Counted from the first letter of the stretch, positions 36,265 to 48,982 are shown. The stretch: DNA of 64,000 nt from Paracidovorax oryzae ATCC 19882 (GCF_000687165.1 NZ_JMKU01000011.1:124001-188000); one strand, 5' to 3'. Notes: a model not told the origin generated them from the letters alone. Program-made: numbers and translations.

Positions 36265-38433
36265 ATGAGCAGCAGCCAGACGCCCCCGCCCGAATTCCAG
36301 TCCGCCGATCTCGCCGCCTGGGCGAAGGCGGCGGCCAGGTCCGCACCGGGCGGCGATGTCTCCGCGCTGAACTGGGTCACGCCGGACGGGATCACCGTGA
36401 AGCCCCTCTACACGGCAGAGGACGTGGCGGGGCTGCCCCATGCCAACACCCTGCCGGGCTTCGAGCCCTACGTGCGCGGCCCGCAGGCCACCATGTATGC
36501 CGTGCGGCCCTGGACGATCCGGCAGTATGCGGGCTTCTCCACGGCGGAAGAATCGAACGCCTTCTACCGCAAGGCGCTGGCGGCGGGCGGGCAGGGCGTC
36601 TCGGTGGCGTTCGATCTCGCCACGCACCGCGGCTACGACAGCGACCATCCGCGCGTGACCGGCGACGTGGGCAAGGCGGGCGTGGCCATCGACAGCGTGG
36701 AGGACATGAAGATCCTCTTCGACGGCATCCCGCTCGACAAGGTGAGCGTTTCCATGACGATGAACGGCGCCGTGCTGCCCGTGCTGGCCGGCTACGTGGT
36801 CGCGGCCGAAGAGCAGGGCGTGCGGCAGGACCAGCTCTCCGGGACCATCCAGAACGACATCCTCAAGGAGTTCATGGTCCGCAACACGTACATCTACCCG
36901 CCCCAGCCTTCGATGCGCATCATCGGCGACATCATCGGCTACACGGCGCGGAACATGCCGAAGTTCAACTCCATCTCCATCAGCGGCTACCACATGCAGG
37001 AGGCGGGGGCCAACCAGGCGCTGGAGTTGGCCTTCACGCTGGCCGACGGCAAGGAGTACGTGAAGACCGCGATCGCCTCGGGCCTGGACGTGGACGAGTT
37101 CGCCGGGCGGCTGTCGTTCTTCTGGGCGATCGGCATGAACTTCTACCTCGAGGTGGCCAAGATGCGCGCGGCGCGGCTGCTGTGGTGCCGCATCATGAAG
37201 GGCACGGGCGCGAAGAACCCCAAGAGCCTGATGCTGCGCACGCACTGCCAGACCTCGGGCTGGTCGCTCACCGAGCAGGACCCGTACAACAACGTGGTGC
37301 GCACCACCATCGAGGCCATGGCGGCCGTGTTCGGCGGCACGCAGAGCCTGCACACCAACAGCTTCGACGAGGCCATCGCGCTGCCCACCGAGTTCTCGGC
37401 CCGCATCGCGCGCAACACGCAGCTCATCATCCAGGAAGAGACGCACATCACCAACGTGATCGATCCCTGGGCCGGCAGCTACATGATGGAAAAGCTCACC
37501 CAGGACATGGCCGACGCCGCCTGGAAGATCATCGAGGAGGTCGAGGCCATGGGCGGCATGACCGCCGCGGTGGACTCGGGCTGGGCCAAGCTCAAGATCG
37601 AGGCGGCCGCCGCGGAGAAGCAGGCGCGCATCGATTCCGGCAAGGACGTGATCGTGGGCGTGAACAAGTACCGCCTGGCCAAGGAAGACCCGGTGGACAT
37701 CCTGCAGATCGACAACATGAAGGTGCGCGACGGCCAGATCGCGCGGCTCGAACGCATCCGCGCCACGCGCGACGCGGCGGCCGTGCAGCAGGCGCTCGAT
37801 GCGCTCACCGCAGCGGCCGAATCCGGCACCGGAAACCTGCTCGATTTGTCCATCCAGGCGATCCGCCTGCGCGCCACGGTGGGCGAGGTGAGCGACGCGC
37901 TGGAGAAGGTGTTCGGCCGCCACCGTGCCGACACGCAGAAAGTGACGGGCGTGTATGCCGCGGCCTACGATTCGGCCGAAGGCTGGGAAAAGCTCAAGGG
38001 CGAGATCGACGCCTTCGCGGAAGGCGAGGGGCGCCGCCCGCGCGTGATGATCGCCAAGCTGGGACAGGATGGCCACGACCGCGGCGCCAAGGTGGTGGCC
38101 ACGGCCTTCGCCGACCTGGGGTTCGACGTGGACATGGGGCCGCTCTTCCAGACACCCGAGGAATGCGCGCGCCAGGCCATCGAGAACGACGTGCACGCCG
38201 TGGGTGTCTCCACGCTCGCGGCCGGCCACAAGACGCTGGTGCCGGCCATCATCCAGGCCCTCAAGGACCAGGGTGCCGACGACATCATCGTGTTCGTGGG
38301 CGGCGTGATTCCGCAGCAGGACTACGATTTCCTCTACGAATCGGGCGTGAAGGGCATCTACGGCCCCGGCACGCCGATCCCGGCGAGCGCGAAGGACGTG
38401 CTGGAGCAGATCCGCAAGGCCGTGGCGGCCTGA
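36265..38433 (+). CDS. scpA: Methylmalonyl-CoA mutase, single-chain
   Basis: Adenosylcobalamin enzyme that interconverts (R)-methylmalonyl-CoA and succinyl-CoA in propionyl-CoA metabolism. The 722-residue product has the catalytic barrel with [16 protein letters not shown] and [15 protein letters not shown] near the N-terminus. The C-terminal B12-binding domain has the DGHDRG motif (H604 as the lower cobalt ligand). It is the large catalytic subunit type, active as a homodimer; no small subunit gene is present. The start [11 protein letters not shown] at 36265 was preferred over upstream in-frame codons. GNAT and meaB genes follow directly and the epimerase candidate is further downstream. 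Confidence 0.96.
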   Translation: MSSSQTPPPEFQSADLAAWAKAAARSAPGGDVSALNWVTPDGITVKPLYTAEDVAGLPHANTLPGFEPYVRGPQATMYAVRPWTIRQYAGFSTAEESNAFYRKALAAGGQGVSVAFDLATHRGYDSDHPRVTGDVGKAGVAIDSVEDMKILFDGIPLDKVSVSMTMNGAVLPVLAGYVVAAEEQGVRQDQLSGTIQNDILKEFMVRNTYIYPPQPSMRIIGDIIGYTARNMPKFNSISISGYHMQEAGANQALELAFTLADGKEYVKTAIASGLDVDEFAGRLSFFWAIGMNFYLEVAKMRAARLLWCRIMKGTGAKNPKSLMLRTHCQTSGWSLTEQDPYNNVVRTTIEAMAAVFGGTQSLHTNSFDEAIALPTEFSARIARNTQLIIQEETHITNVIDPWAGSYMMEKLTQDMADAAWKIIEEVEAMGGMTAAVDSGWAKLKIEAAAAEKQARIDSGKDVIVGVNKYRLAKEDPVDILQIDNMKVRDGQIARLERIRATRDAAAVQQALDALTAAAESGTGNLLDLSIQAIRLRATVGEVSDALEKVFGRHRADTQKVTGVYAAAYDSAEGWEKLKGEIDAFAEGEGRRPRVMIAKLGQDGHDRGAKVVATAFADLGFDVDMGPLFQTPEECARQAIENDVHAVGVSTLAAGHKTLVPAIIQALKDQGADDIIVFVGGVIPQQDYDFLYESGVKGIYGPGTPIPASAKDVLEQIRKAVAA

Positions 38434-38435
38434 GG

Positions 38436-38963
38436 ATGCGTGCGCCCGCGATGCCTGTCGCCTCGCCGTATTCACCACCGCCCGGACCCTCCGGCCTGGG
38501 CTGGGAGGCCGTCTCCGAAGGAGACTTCGCCGCCATGGCCGAGTTGCGGGCCGAGGCCCTGCGCGAGAGCCTGGAGCGGCTGGGCCGCTTCGATCCGGTG
38601 CGCGTGCGGGAGCGGCTGCGCGATGCCTTCGTGCCCGAGGGCATGCGCCACATCGTGCGGGACGGCGAGCGCATCGGCTACCTCACGCTGCTGCCGCGCG
38701 TGGCCGACGGCACGCTGAGGCTGCACCACCTCTACCTGCGGCCGGGCGCGCAGAACGCAGGCGCCGGCAGCTGGGCCATGGCCTGGGTCAAGGCCCGGGC
38801 CCGGGAGCGCGGCTGCGACGTGACGTTGTGCGCGCTCAAGCGCAGCGACGCCAACCGCTTCTACCTGCGCCACGGCTTCCGGCAGGTGGCCGATGAGCCT
38901 TTCGACCTGGAGTACCGCTGGAGCCCGTCGTGGGACGGCCCGGCCCCGGGAGCGCAGCCATGA
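38436..38963 (+). CDS. GNAT-family N-acetyltransferase
   Basis: Predicted acyl-CoA-dependent acetyltransferase of 175 residues. The GNAT fold shows as [21 protein letters not shown], the strand pair IGYLTLL / [18 protein letters not shown] (acetyl-CoA loop) and the end motif [17 protein letters not shown]. Substrate is unknown. It starts 2 bp after the mutase stop and overlaps meaB by ATGA, so it is tightly locked into the mutase-meaB unit. A second ATG at 38451 is an alternative start. A role in modifying the mutase or its chaperone is possible but not shown. Confidence 0.85.
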   Translation: MRAPAMPVASPYSPPPGPSGLGWEAVSEGDFAAMAELRAEALRESLERLGRFDPVRVRERLRDAFVPEGMRHIVRDGERIGYLTLLPRVADGTLRLHHLYLRPGAQNAGAGSWAMAWVKARARERGCDVTLCALKRSDANRFYLRHGFRQVADEPFDLEYRWSPSWDGPAPGAQP

Positions 38964-39982
38964 ATGCGCCCCCGCATCCGCTCCTGGCCGGCATCACCGG
39001 CGAGCCCGGCCCCGTGCAGCGCCGGGCCATCGCCAAGGCCATTACGCTGCTCGAATCCACGCGCGCCGACCATCGCGCGCAGGGCGACGGGCTGCTCACG
39101 GCCCTGCTGCCGCACACCGGCAAGGCTTTCCGCCTGGGCCTGAGCGGCGTGCCCGGCGTGGGCAAGTCCACCTTCATCGAGGCGCTGGGCCTGCACCTGA
39201 TCGCGCAGGGCCACCGCGTGGCGGTGCTGACCATCGACCCGTCTTCCACCGTGTCGGGCGGCTCCATCCTGGGCGACAAGACGCGAATGGAGCGCCTGTC
39301 GGTGCACGAGCAGGCCTACATCCGCCCGAGCCCTTCCAGCGGCACGCTGGGCGGCGTGGCGGAGAAGACGCGCGAGGCCATGCTGGTCTGCGAGGCGGCC
39401 GGCTACGACATCGTGATCGTGGAGACGGTGGGCGTGGGCCAGAGCGAGACCGCCGTGGCAGGCATGACGGACATGTTCGTGCTGATGCAATTGCCCAACG
39501 CCGGCGACGACCTGCAGGCCATCAAGAAGGGCGTGATGGAGATCGCGGACCTGGTGGCGATCAACAAGGCGGACATCGACGCCCATGCTGCCACGCGCGC
39601 CGAGGCGCAGATCACCTCCAGCCTGCGGCTGTTCAGCCAGCACGGCCACCCCGGGCATGCACGGCACGACACGGCGCTGTGGCACCCGCGCGTGCTGCAG
39701 ATCAGCGCGCTGCAGGGCCGCGGCGTGGACGCCTTCTGGGCTGCGGTGGAAGACTACCGGCGCGTGCAGGCGGCCAACGGGCATCTCGCGGCGCGGCGCC
39801 GGCAGCAGGCGCAGGCCTGGATGTGGGAGCGCATCGATGCCGGCCTGAAGCAGGCGTTCCGCGCGCAGCCGCAGGTGCAGGCGATGCTGCCCGGGCTGCG
39901 CGAGGACGTGCTCGCCGGGCGCATCGCGGCATCGACGGCGGCCCGCAGCCTGCTGCAGGCGGGCGGTTTCGCTCCGCCCTGA
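38960..39982 (+). CDS. meaB: Methylmalonyl-CoA mutase-associated GTPase MeaB
   Basis: G3E-family P-loop GTPase of 340 residues that guards and reloads the cobalamin of methylmalonyl-CoA mutase. Motifs are [12 protein letters not shown] (Walker A, about 70-81), [20 protein letters not shown] (switch region), ETVGVGQSE and NKAD (base recognition, about 202-205). The family was earlier called ArgK/LAO kinase. Start ATG 38960 overlaps the GNAT stop as ATGA. pccB follows after 74 bp with its own ribosome site. Confidence 0.95.
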   Translation: MNAPPHPLLAGITGEPGPVQRRAIAKAITLLESTRADHRAQGDGLLTALLPHTGKAFRLGLSGVPGVGKSTFIEALGLHLIAQGHRVAVLTIDPSSTVSGGSILGDKTRMERLSVHEQAYIRPSPSSGTLGGVAEKTREAMLVCEAAGYDIVIVETVGVGQSETAVAGMTDMFVLMQLPNAGDDLQAIKKGVMEIADLVAINKADIDAHAATRAEAQITSSLRLFSQHGHPGHARHDTALWHPRVLQISALQGRGVDAFWAAVEDYRRVQAANGHLAARRRQQAQAWMWERIDAGLKQAFRAQPQVQAMLPGLREDVLAGRIAASTAARSLLQAGGFAPP

Positions 39983-40056
39983 CTGGCCCCGCGCAGGCCG
40001 CGGGCGCCACACGGACATTCGCACAGACAACTTCACGGATCGTTGGAAGGAAGACC

Positions 40057-41589
40057 ATGCAAGACATCCTGGAACAGCTGGAGAAAAAGCGCGAGCAGGC
40101 CCGCCAGGGCGGCGGCGCGAAGCGCATCGAGGCGCAGCACAAGAAGGGCAAGCTCACCGCGCGCGAGCGCATCGAACTGCTGCTGGACGACGGCACCTTC
40201 GAGGAATGGGACATGTTCGTCGAGCACCGATGCACGGACTTCGGGATGCAGGACCAGAAGATCCCCGGCGACGGCGTGGTGACGGGCTACGGCATGATCA
40301 ATGGCCGGCTGGTGTTCGTCTTCAGCCAGGACTTCACCGTGTTCGGCGGCGCGCTGTCGGAGGCGCATGCCGAGAAGATCTGCAAGATCATGGACCAGGC
40401 CATGAAGGTCGGTGCCCCGGTGATCGGCCTGAACGATTCGGGCGGCGCGCGCATCCAGGAAGGCGTGGCGTCCCTGGGCGGCTATGCGGACGTGTTCCAG
40501 AAGAACGTGATGGCCTCGGGCGTGATCCCGCAGATCAGCATGGTGATGGGCCCCTGCGCGGGCGGCGCCGTCTATTCGCCCGCCATGACGGACTTCATCT
40601 TCATGGTGAAGGATTCGAGCTACATGTTCGTCACCGGCCCCGAGGTGGTCAAGACCGTGACGCACGAGGAGGTCACGGCGGAGGAACTGGGCGGCGCCGT
40701 CACCCACACCACGCGCAGCGGCGTGGCCGACATGGCCTTCGAGAACGACGTGGAGGCGCTCATGATGCTGCGGCGCCTGTACAACTACCTGCCGCTCAAC
40801 AACCGCGAGAAGCCCCCGGTGCGCAGGAGCACCGATCCGGCCGACCGCAAGGACCTGAGCCTGGACACCCTGGTGCCCGAGAACCCCAACAAGCCCTACG
40901 ACATGAAGGAGCTGATCGCCAAGACGGTGGACGACGGCGACTTCTTCGAGCTGCAGCCCGACTACGCGCGCAACATCGTCGTCGGCTTCGGCCGCATGGA
41001 CGGGCAGGTGGTGGGCATCGTGGCGAACCAGCCGCTGGTGCTGGCGGGCTGCCTGGACATCAAGTCCAGCATCAAGGCCGCACGCTTCGTGCGCTTCTGC
41101 GATGCCTTCAACATCCCCATCGTGACCTACGTGGACGTGCCCGGCTTCATGCCCGGCACCAGCCAGGAGTACGGCGGCATCATCAAGCATGGCGCCAAGC
41201 TGCTGTACGCGTATGCCGAGGCCACCGTGCCCAAGATCACCGTGATCACGCGCAAGGCCTACGGCGGCGCCTACGACGTGATGGCCTCCAAGCACCTGCG
41301 CGGCGACGTGAACCTGGCCTGGCCCAACGCGGAGATCGCGGTGATGGGCGCCAAGGGCGCCGTGGAGATCATCTTCCGCGAGGACAAGAACGACCCCGCC
41401 AAGCTGGCCGCGCGCGAGGCCGAGTACAAGGCCCGCTTCGCCAACCCCTTCGTGGCAGGTAGCCGGGGTTTCATCGACGATGTGATCCTGCCGCACGAGA
41501 CGAGGAAGCGCATCTGCCGCAGCCTGGTGATGCTGCAGAACAAGAAGATCGAGAACCCGTGGCGCAAGCACGGGAACATTCCGCTGTAA
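40057..41589 (+). CDS. pccB: Propionyl-CoA carboxylase beta subunit PccB
   Basis: Carboxyltransferase subunit that moves CO2 from carboxybiotin to propionyl-CoA. The 510-residue product begins [19 protein letters not shown] and shows the crotonase-like halves with [53 protein letters not shown], then [23 protein letters not shown] and [17 protein letters not shown]. These match acyl-CoA carboxylase beta chains of the PccB type. GGAAGGAAG precedes the start. The alpha subunit gene is 2.9 kb further on, separated by accessory genes, whereas subunit genes are usually close together. Confidence 0.95.
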   Translation: MQDILEQLEKKREQARQGGGAKRIEAQHKKGKLTARERIELLLDDGTFEEWDMFVEHRCTDFGMQDQKIPGDGVVTGYGMINGRLVFVFSQDFTVFGGALSEAHAEKICKIMDQAMKVGAPVIGLNDSGGARIQEGVASLGGYADVFQKNVMASGVIPQISMVMGPCAGGAVYSPAMTDFIFMVKDSSYMFVTGPEVVKTVTHEEVTAEELGGAVTHTTRSGVADMAFENDVEALMMLRRLYNYLPLNNREKPPVRRSTDPADRKDLSLDTLVPENPNKPYDMKELIAKTVDDGDFFELQPDYARNIVVGFGRMDGQVVGIVANQPLVLAGCLDIKSSIKAARFVRFCDAFNIPIVTYVDVPGFMPGTSQEYGGIIKHGAKLLYAYAEATVPKITVITRKAYGGAYDVMASKHLRGDVNLAWPNAEIAVMGAKGAVEIIFREDKNDPAKLAAREAEYKARFANPFVAGSRGFIDDVILPHETRKRICRSLVMLQNKKIENPWRKHGNIPL

Positions 41590-41590
41590 T

Positions 41591-43663
41591 TTGCCGGACG
41601 ATGAACCGATTCGCGACGCTGCCGTGTTCGACCGATTTTTGAAGGCTTTGCAGAAGGGCGCGAGCGCGCTCGGGCAGCGCGATCCGTCGCGGCCTGCTTC
41701 GCTGGCGTTGGAACTTCAAGCCACGTTCTGTGCATCCGTCGGTGATGGTCCTGCGCTCGAGCGGATGGACGCGACCTGGCTTGCAAACGTCGTTCAGTTC
41801 AGCACATGTCTTGGCCGTCGGGGATGGAGGGTCGAAGGCCCGCGGCGCGCTCCAGGAGTGTCGCCAGATGCGCTGGCGCTCCTCGAGCAGCAAATGGGAT
41901 GCGCGCTTCCATTGCAGTTGCGGTGGGTGCTCTCGCGCTCTTCAGAATGGACTTTCGGCTGGTCATCCTCACCCGTCGATAGCTTGCCTCGCGACCTGGC
42001 GTTCTGCTATAGCGGAGGCATAAGAGGGGCCATCTGGACCACTCAAGGGCTGACCGAATTACCTGAGCGCATGGCGGGCTGGGTGAACCAGCATGTGGAC
42101 TCTGACGACCACGTACCGGAGGAGGCGATTGCGCGCTACCGGGATTTTTGGAACAGTCATGTACCCTTTATGGAGCTCTCCAATGGAGACCTGCTCACTC
42201 TGGATACGCGCAATGACGATCCGGCTTTTCAGCCAGTGCGGTATTTCAGTCATGAGCAGGACCGGCTTCACGGAGACGTTTTGGCGGTGAACCTTTTCAG
42301 TTTCATCGGTGCCTGGGTATCCCTCGGTTGCGTGGGCGATGGTGCTTCACAGTGGCTGCCGTTGTTGCGCGGCATCGGCGAAATGCGCTGGGAATTCGAC
42401 GTGGAAGGGGCCGCTGCGACCCAATGGACTTCATGGCTGCAAACCCAGCCGCGAGAAGCGCAGCCCGGTGAACGGCCACCTCGTGTTGCGGCGCGTACCG
42501 AAAGTGACTATGCGCTTCTGTTTGGCGCCCGGGACAATGATCTGCGTGCGGTGGCTACCGCCTTGGAGCAGGGCGCCAGCGCCGATTGCGAAGAACTGAA
42601 TGACCATCTCTTTCCTGACAGCTACGCCGGTGCAGGAAAGGACATGACCGCTGTGCGCATGGCCGCGCAACATAACAATCTTGAGATGCTGGAGGTCCTC
42701 CTGGCGCATGGCGCCTCTCTCTCCACGCATGAGTTGCCACTTTCCCATTTGATCTTCTCGGCGGGGGAACCTCGCACGGCCAATCCGGTGACCTTGTTGT
42801 GGCTGATCGAGCATGGTGCCAGGATCGACCCCTGGCCCGGGACATATGGCAGCGCCCTCCATCAGTTGTATGGCAACCCCCGGTTCAAGGAGGATGACTA
42901 TTGGCGACTGCTGCGCGCGATGATTGCCCGCGGATGCGACGTGGACGTTGGTTGGGGTCATCTCACTTCCGAGTTGACGACCACCTTGCTGATGCGAGCC
43001 AAGCATCGCACGCAGGAAGTACTGCTGAAGGCTGGCGCGGATGTGATGCGTCGCACGCTGAACGGTCAGACCGCAATGCATCGGGTGAGGACTGCCGAAT
43101 CGGTGTCGCTGCTGAAAGCCCATGGCCTGGATGTCAACGACTTATCCAGGCCACCTCGTGGCAGAGATGCCGTGCGGCCGCTGCACACGATAAGAACCAG
43201 TCCCGAAGAGGCGCCCCAGGTGATGGAGCGGTTGCTGGCTGAGGGGGCAGATCCCAGGCTGCTGGACGGTGACGGCCTGAACGCATGGTGGCATTGCCCA
43301 GGGGCCGAGGCAGCCGCCGTGCTGGAGAAAGTACTTGCCTTCGACCCACTGGTGCGTGATGCCCAAGGCGGGACACTGCTGCACAAGCACCTCCACGATC
43401 ATCGACGGCTTGTCGACATGGCGCTGTTCAATTTCTGGTGCAGCAGAGGACTGGATGTGAACGCGCAGGACGCGCGGGGCAACACGGCGCTGCATCTGCT
43501 GGCGAGGTGGCTGGTGCATGCCAACGACGTACCCAGCGTGAAGGCACTGCTGGAGGCGGGTGCGCGCACAGACCTGCGTAATCGTGACGGCAAGATACCC
43601 AAGGATCTCCTGGATACCGAAGCCCGTGGCCCTTGGGGGACGCTCTTTGAAGAAATGGGGTAA
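41591..43663 (+). CDS. SUKH (SMI1/KNR4)-like and ankyrin-repeat protein
   Basis: Product of up to 690 residues. The first 290 residues resemble a SUKH domain (LALLEQQMGCALPLQLRWVL, HVPFMELSNGDLLTLDTR, SLGCVGDGASQWLPLLRG), a fold often found in immunity proteins of polymorphic toxin systems. The rest contains ankyrin repeats (TAVRMAAQHNNLEMLEVLLAHGA, TLLWLIEHGARID, GNTALHLLARWL ... VKALLEAGARTDLRNRDG). The start is uncertain: TTG at 41591, 1 bp after pccB, or GTG at 41624; no ATG is near. Codon use looks less GC-biased than its neighbours. It lies between pccB and pccA and looks acquired. Function unknown; protein-protein binding is likely. Confidence 0.75.
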   Translation: MPDDEPIRDAAVFDRFLKALQKGASALGQRDPSRPASLALELQATFCASVGDGPALERMDATWLANVVQFSTCLGRRGWRVEGPRRAPGVSPDALALLEQQMGCALPLQLRWVLSRSSEWTFGWSSSPVDSLPRDLAFCYSGGIRGAIWTTQGLTELPERMAGWVNQHVDSDDHVPEEAIARYRDFWNSHVPFMELSNGDLLTLDTRNDDPAFQPVRYFSHEQDRLHGDVLAVNLFSFIGAWVSLGCVGDGASQWLPLLRGIGEMRWEFDVEGAAATQWTSWLQTQPREAQPGERPPRVAARTESDYALLFGARDNDLRAVATALEQGASADCEELNDHLFPDSYAGAGKDMTAVRMAAQHNNLEMLEVLLAHGASLSTHELPLSHLIFSAGEPRTANPVTLLWLIEHGARIDPWPGTYGSALHQLYGNPRFKEDDYWRLLRAMIARGCDVDVGWGHLTSELTTTLLMRAKHRTQEVLLKAGADVMRRTLNGQTAMHRVRTAESVSLLKAHGLDVNDLSRPPRGRDAVRPLHTIRTSPEEAPQVMERLLAEGADPRLLDGDGLNAWWHCPGAEAAAVLEKVLAFDPLVRDAQGGTLLHKHLHDHRRLVDMALFNFWCSRGLDVNAQDARGNTALHLLARWLVHANDVPSVKALLEAGARTDLRNRDGKIPKDLLDTEARGPWGTLFEEMG

Positions 43664-43799
43664 ACCATGAGCTTGCCCCGTTCATCCATGTATGTACGCC
43701 TGCACCGTGACAGTGCGAGTGGCCGCGGTCGTGATGAGAATTCGCCAGCCGGCCAATCAAGGGATCGAAAAGCCGAGAAAGAACAACGGAGCCATCGAA

Positions 43800-43862
43800 A
43801 TGTTCACCAAAATCCTCATCGCCAGCCGCGGCGGAGTCGCCTGTCGCATGATCGCCACCTAC
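43800..43862 (+). pseudogene. Duplicated 5' end of pccA (fragment)
   Basis: The reading MFTKILIASRGGVACRMIAT repeats the first 20 residues of PccA (MFTKILIANRGEIACRVIAT) encoded at 44519. The first 20 bases (43800-43819 and 44519-44538) are identical; over the first 60 bases I count about 53 matches. Beyond roughly base 63 the similarity is lost and the frame runs to a stop at 43926-43928. Upstream flanks are unrelated. It is a broken partial copy sitting before the NYN gene, most likely a scar of the event that brought in the accessory genes. Confidence 0.85.
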
Positions 43863-43924
43863 GCTGTGAGTCGCCCCGGCGCGAAGCCATGCACGGCCGC
43901 TCGGACGAACCTTCCGGGAGCACG

Positions 43925-44464
43925 ATGAAAACCGTCTGGATCGTCGATGGCGCCTACCTCTTCAACTACGGCAAGAGCAGGCCCTTCGACTACCTCAAGC
44001 TGAAGAACGAGATCACCCGGCTGAACGGCGGGCCGATCCGCGAGAGCTACTACCTGAACTCCGTGAGCGACCCCGCCACGGATGCGCAGAACGCGTTCCA
44101 TTCGTGGATCAAGACCGCGCCGCCCCATGGGCCGAAGTTCCGCGTGCAGCTCTACAAGCTCAAGAGGATGCACATGAACTGCGCGGCATGCGGCCATTCG
44201 TCCGAGCGGTGGGTCCAGAAGGGTGTGGACGTGGGCATCGCCACGCTGATCATCAAGCTCGCCGCGCAGAACGTGTACGACCGCCTGATCCTTTCCGCGG
44301 GAGACGGCGATTTCGAGGACGCGATCTCCTACGTGAAGTCCGAACTGCACAAGGAGGTGTGGGTGTCGGGCTCCGCGGCCAACCTGTCTCCGGACCTGCA
44401 GTCGTATTCGGACAACGTCCTCTGGATGGAGGACATGAGCCCGACCATCGACCGGACCTCCTGA
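43925..44464 (+). CDS. NYN-domain (PIN-like) putative nuclease
   Basis: Product of 179 residues with the NYN/LabA-type PIN fold. Acidic active-site motifs are visible: WIVDGAYLFNYG at the start, the central VQKGVDVGIATLIIKLA and LILSAGDGDFEDAISYV, ending with SPDLQSYSDNVLWM. A CxxC (CAACGHSSERW) in the middle could bind zinc. NYN proteins are metal-dependent ribonucleases acting on RNA processing or defence; the target here is unknown. It starts at ATG 43925, 63 bp after the recognisable pccA fragment, and ends 54 bp before intact pccA. Whether it works with the SUKH-ankyrin gene is open. Confidence 0.82.
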   Translation: MKTVWIVDGAYLFNYGKSRPFDYLKLKNEITRLNGGPIRESYYLNSVSDPATDAQNAFHSWIKTAPPHGPKFRVQLYKLKRMHMNCAACGHSSERWVQKGVDVGIATLIIKLAAQNVYDRLILSAGDGDFEDAISYVKSELHKEVWVSGSAANLSPDLQSYSDNVLWMEDMSPTIDRTS

Positions 44465-44518
44465 CCGCCTGCCCGGCACCTGCTCCACGTCCGCCCGCAA
44501 CAACATTTTCGACGCACC

Positions 44519-46563
<2,045 letters not shown>

Positions 46564-46567
<4 letters not shown>

Positions 46568-47382
46568 GGACGGCGACGTCCGCCGCCGCGGGGCCGGGGT
46601 GGCGCCTGCCCGGGGCGCGCCTGCCGCTGGCCCTGGCTGGCGCGGTGCTGCTGGCCGATGGCCTTTGGCTCATGGCGCTGCGCCAGTTCAACCTGGGCGT
46701 GGCGCTGCCGGCGGTCTGCGGTGCCGTGCTGCTGGTGCTGGCGCTGCGCTGGGGACAGGCGGCCCGCTGGCGCCGCGGGCACCGGGGCCGCATGCTGGCG
46801 TGGCGCATGGCCTGGTGCGCGGTCGGCCTGTGGATGCTGTCGGTAGCGTGGTTCTGGGTTTGGTTGCGGGACTACGGCGTGCCGCCGGCCGAGGTGCCGC
46901 CCGTGCAGGCGATCGTGGTGCTGGGCGCCGGCACGCTGGACGGTCAGCCGCGGCCCACGCTGGCCGCCCGTCTGGACACGGCCGCCGAGCTGGCGCGCCG
47001 GCAGCCGCAGGCGCTCGTCGCCGTGTGCGGCGGCATCGACCTGGGCGAGACCGAGAGCGAGGCCGCGATCATGGCCCGCTACCTGCGCGAGCGCCACGGC
47101 ATCGCGCCCGGACGGATCGTGCAGGAGCGCGAAAGCACCAGCACGGAACTGAATATCGCGCTCAGCCGCCCCCTGCTGCAGGCGCGCGGGGTGGCCTCGG
47201 CGGCGCCCACGGCCATCGTCACGAGCGACTTCCATCTCATGCGCGCCACGCGCATCGCGCGCCGCCAGGGGTTGGCCGGCGTGGTGCCGGTCGGCGCCCC
47301 GACGCCGATCACCACGCGCTACAACGCCTGGCTGCGCGAATATTTCGCCATGCTCAGCAGCTGGGCGCTACGCGAGATCTGA
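46564..47382 (+). CDS. YdcF-family (DUF218) membrane protein
   Basis: Product of 272 residues. Two or three N-terminal membrane helices (about 18-65 and 85-105) precede a DUF218 domain (about 120-270) with [45 protein letters not shown] and [15 protein letters not shown]. These are hallmarks of the YdcF/SanA/ElyC group, linked to envelope functions, with unclear chemistry. The GTG start at 46564 overlaps the pccA stop as GTGA and gives a full membrane anchor, so it is preferred. A terminator follows 8 bp after the stop. Confidence 0.8.
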
Positions 47383-47390
47383 ACCCACCA

Positions 47391-47414
47391 CGGCCCCGCC
47401 AGGGCCGGCTTTTT
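47391..47414 (+). terminator. Rho-independent terminator after the ydcF-like gene
   Basis: CGGCCC at 47391-47396 pairs with GGGCCG at 47402-47407 around the loop CGCCA and is followed by GCTTTTT. The structure starts 8 bp after the stop of the DUF218 gene. It would end the pcc operon transcript, leaving the next gene (VOC protein) dependent on readthrough or its own promoter; its ribosome site CCAGGAG begins just after the T-run. Confidence 0.7.
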
Positions 47415-47429
47415 CCCAGGAGCTTCTTC

Positions 47430-47900
<471 letters not shown>

Positions 47901-47979
47901 CGACCGCGCCTGTGCCGCCATGCAGGGCGGCAGTTGCTGGCGCTGCGTTGCGTTGCGCGCTTGGCGGACGTGGTGCCGG

Positions 47980-48858
47980 TCAGGTGGCGGGCCGGCCGCG
48001 CGGCGGGCGCACGTAGGCGCCGCTGGTGTGCAGGTGCTGCTCCGCGTGGCCGATGGCCCGTGCCGCCGGGGCGCCCGCGCGGCTGGCGAGCAGCTCCACC
48101 AGGGCCTCGGCCAGCGCGAGGCCTGCGGCCACCGAGGGGAAGAACGAGGGGCTGTGGATGCTGAAAAGCAGCGTCTGCTGCGCCAGCAGCGAGAGCGGGG
48201 AGGCGAGGCTGTCGGTCAGCGCCACGATGCGCGCACCCGCGTCGCGCGCGGCTTCCGCCACCTGCAGCGCCTCGTGGGAATAAGGCGAGAAGCTCGCCAC
48301 CACCAGCACGTCGCCCTTGCCCATGGCGCGCTGCTGCATTTCCAGCATGCCGCCCTGGCCGTCGAGCAGGTGCACGTCCGGGCGGAACAGGCGGTACTGG
48401 TACACCAGGCTGAAGGCGATGGGGTAGCTGGCCCGGAAGCCGGCCACGTGCACGGCCTTCGCCTTCTCGATCAGCGCGCAGGCCTTGTCCAGCCGCGCGC
48501 CGCTCTGGGCCTGGGTGGCCTCCAGGTTGCGCCGCTGCACCCCGAACATTTCCTCCGTCAGCCCGCCGGGTTCGCCGGCCCGGGCCACGAGGTGCTGCGC
48601 CCGCGCGCCGTAGGCATCGCCGCCCAGCCCCAGGTCGGCCGCGAAGGCGGCCTTGAGGGCCGGCCAGCCGTCGAATCCCACCTGCTGCGCGAAGCGCACC
48701 AGCGTGGGCGGCGTGGCGCCGGACTGCACGCCGACATGGCGCATGGACGAGGTCACCACCTCGGCCGGATGGTCGAGCAGGTAGCGCGCGATGTCCTGCA
48801 GCGCGGGGCTGAGTTCGGGATAGCGCTGGCGGATGTGTTCCTGGATGGACGGGGGCAT
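47980..48858 (-). CDS. MurR/RpiR-family transcriptional regulator
   Basis: Regulator of 292 residues. The N-terminal RpiR HTH (IQEHIRQRYPELSPALQDIARYLLDHPAEV, SGATPPTLVRFAQQVGFDGW) is followed by a SIS domain (about 110-250, AKAVHVAGFRASYPIAFSL, GDVLVVASFSPYSHEAL). SIS domains usually bind phosphosugars, but RpiR relatives with amino-acid catabolic genes are known. It is divergent from the aminotransferase gene, and a perfect 9-bp palindrome lies between, so it likely controls that operon. Start 48858 (MPPSIQEH) was chosen over an in-frame upstream Met at 48939. Confidence 0.9.
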   Translation of the reverse strand: MPPSIQEHIRQRYPELSPALQDIARYLLDHPAEVVTSSMRHVGVQSGATPPTLVRFAQQVGFDGWPALKAAFAADLGLGGDAYGARAQHLVARAGEPGGLTEEMFGVQRRNLEATQAQSGARLDKACALIEKAKAVHVAGFRASYPIAFSLVYQYRLFRPDVHLLDGQGGMLEMQQRAMGKGDVLVVASFSPYSHEALQVAEAARDAGARIVALTDSLASPLSLLAQQTLLFSIHSPSFFPSVAAGLALAEALVELLASRAGAPAARAIGHAEQHLHTSGAYVRPPRGRPAT

Positions 48859-48952
48859 GGACGGAGGCGTGGGGCGAGGGCGGGGCGGATGCGGCGACTG
48901 TACCGAAACGGCAGGTGCTCCACATGTTCTGAAAATCATGTTTGACGAAACG

Positions 48953-48982
48953 AATGTTCCAAATCACAATGCATGGAACATT
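48953..48982. promoter_or_regulatory. Candidate RpiR operator (AATGTTCCA-N12-TGGAACATT)
   Basis: AATGTTCCA at 48953-48961 and TGGAACATT at 48974-48982 form a perfect 9-bp inverted repeat with a 12-base spacer. Extra half-sites of the same kind lie nearby: CATGTTC at about 48923-48929 and GAACATT at 48991-48997. All fall in the divergent gap between the rpiR-type gene and the aminotransferase gene, just before the latter's start at 49002, a position suited to repression. Confidence 0.65.
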
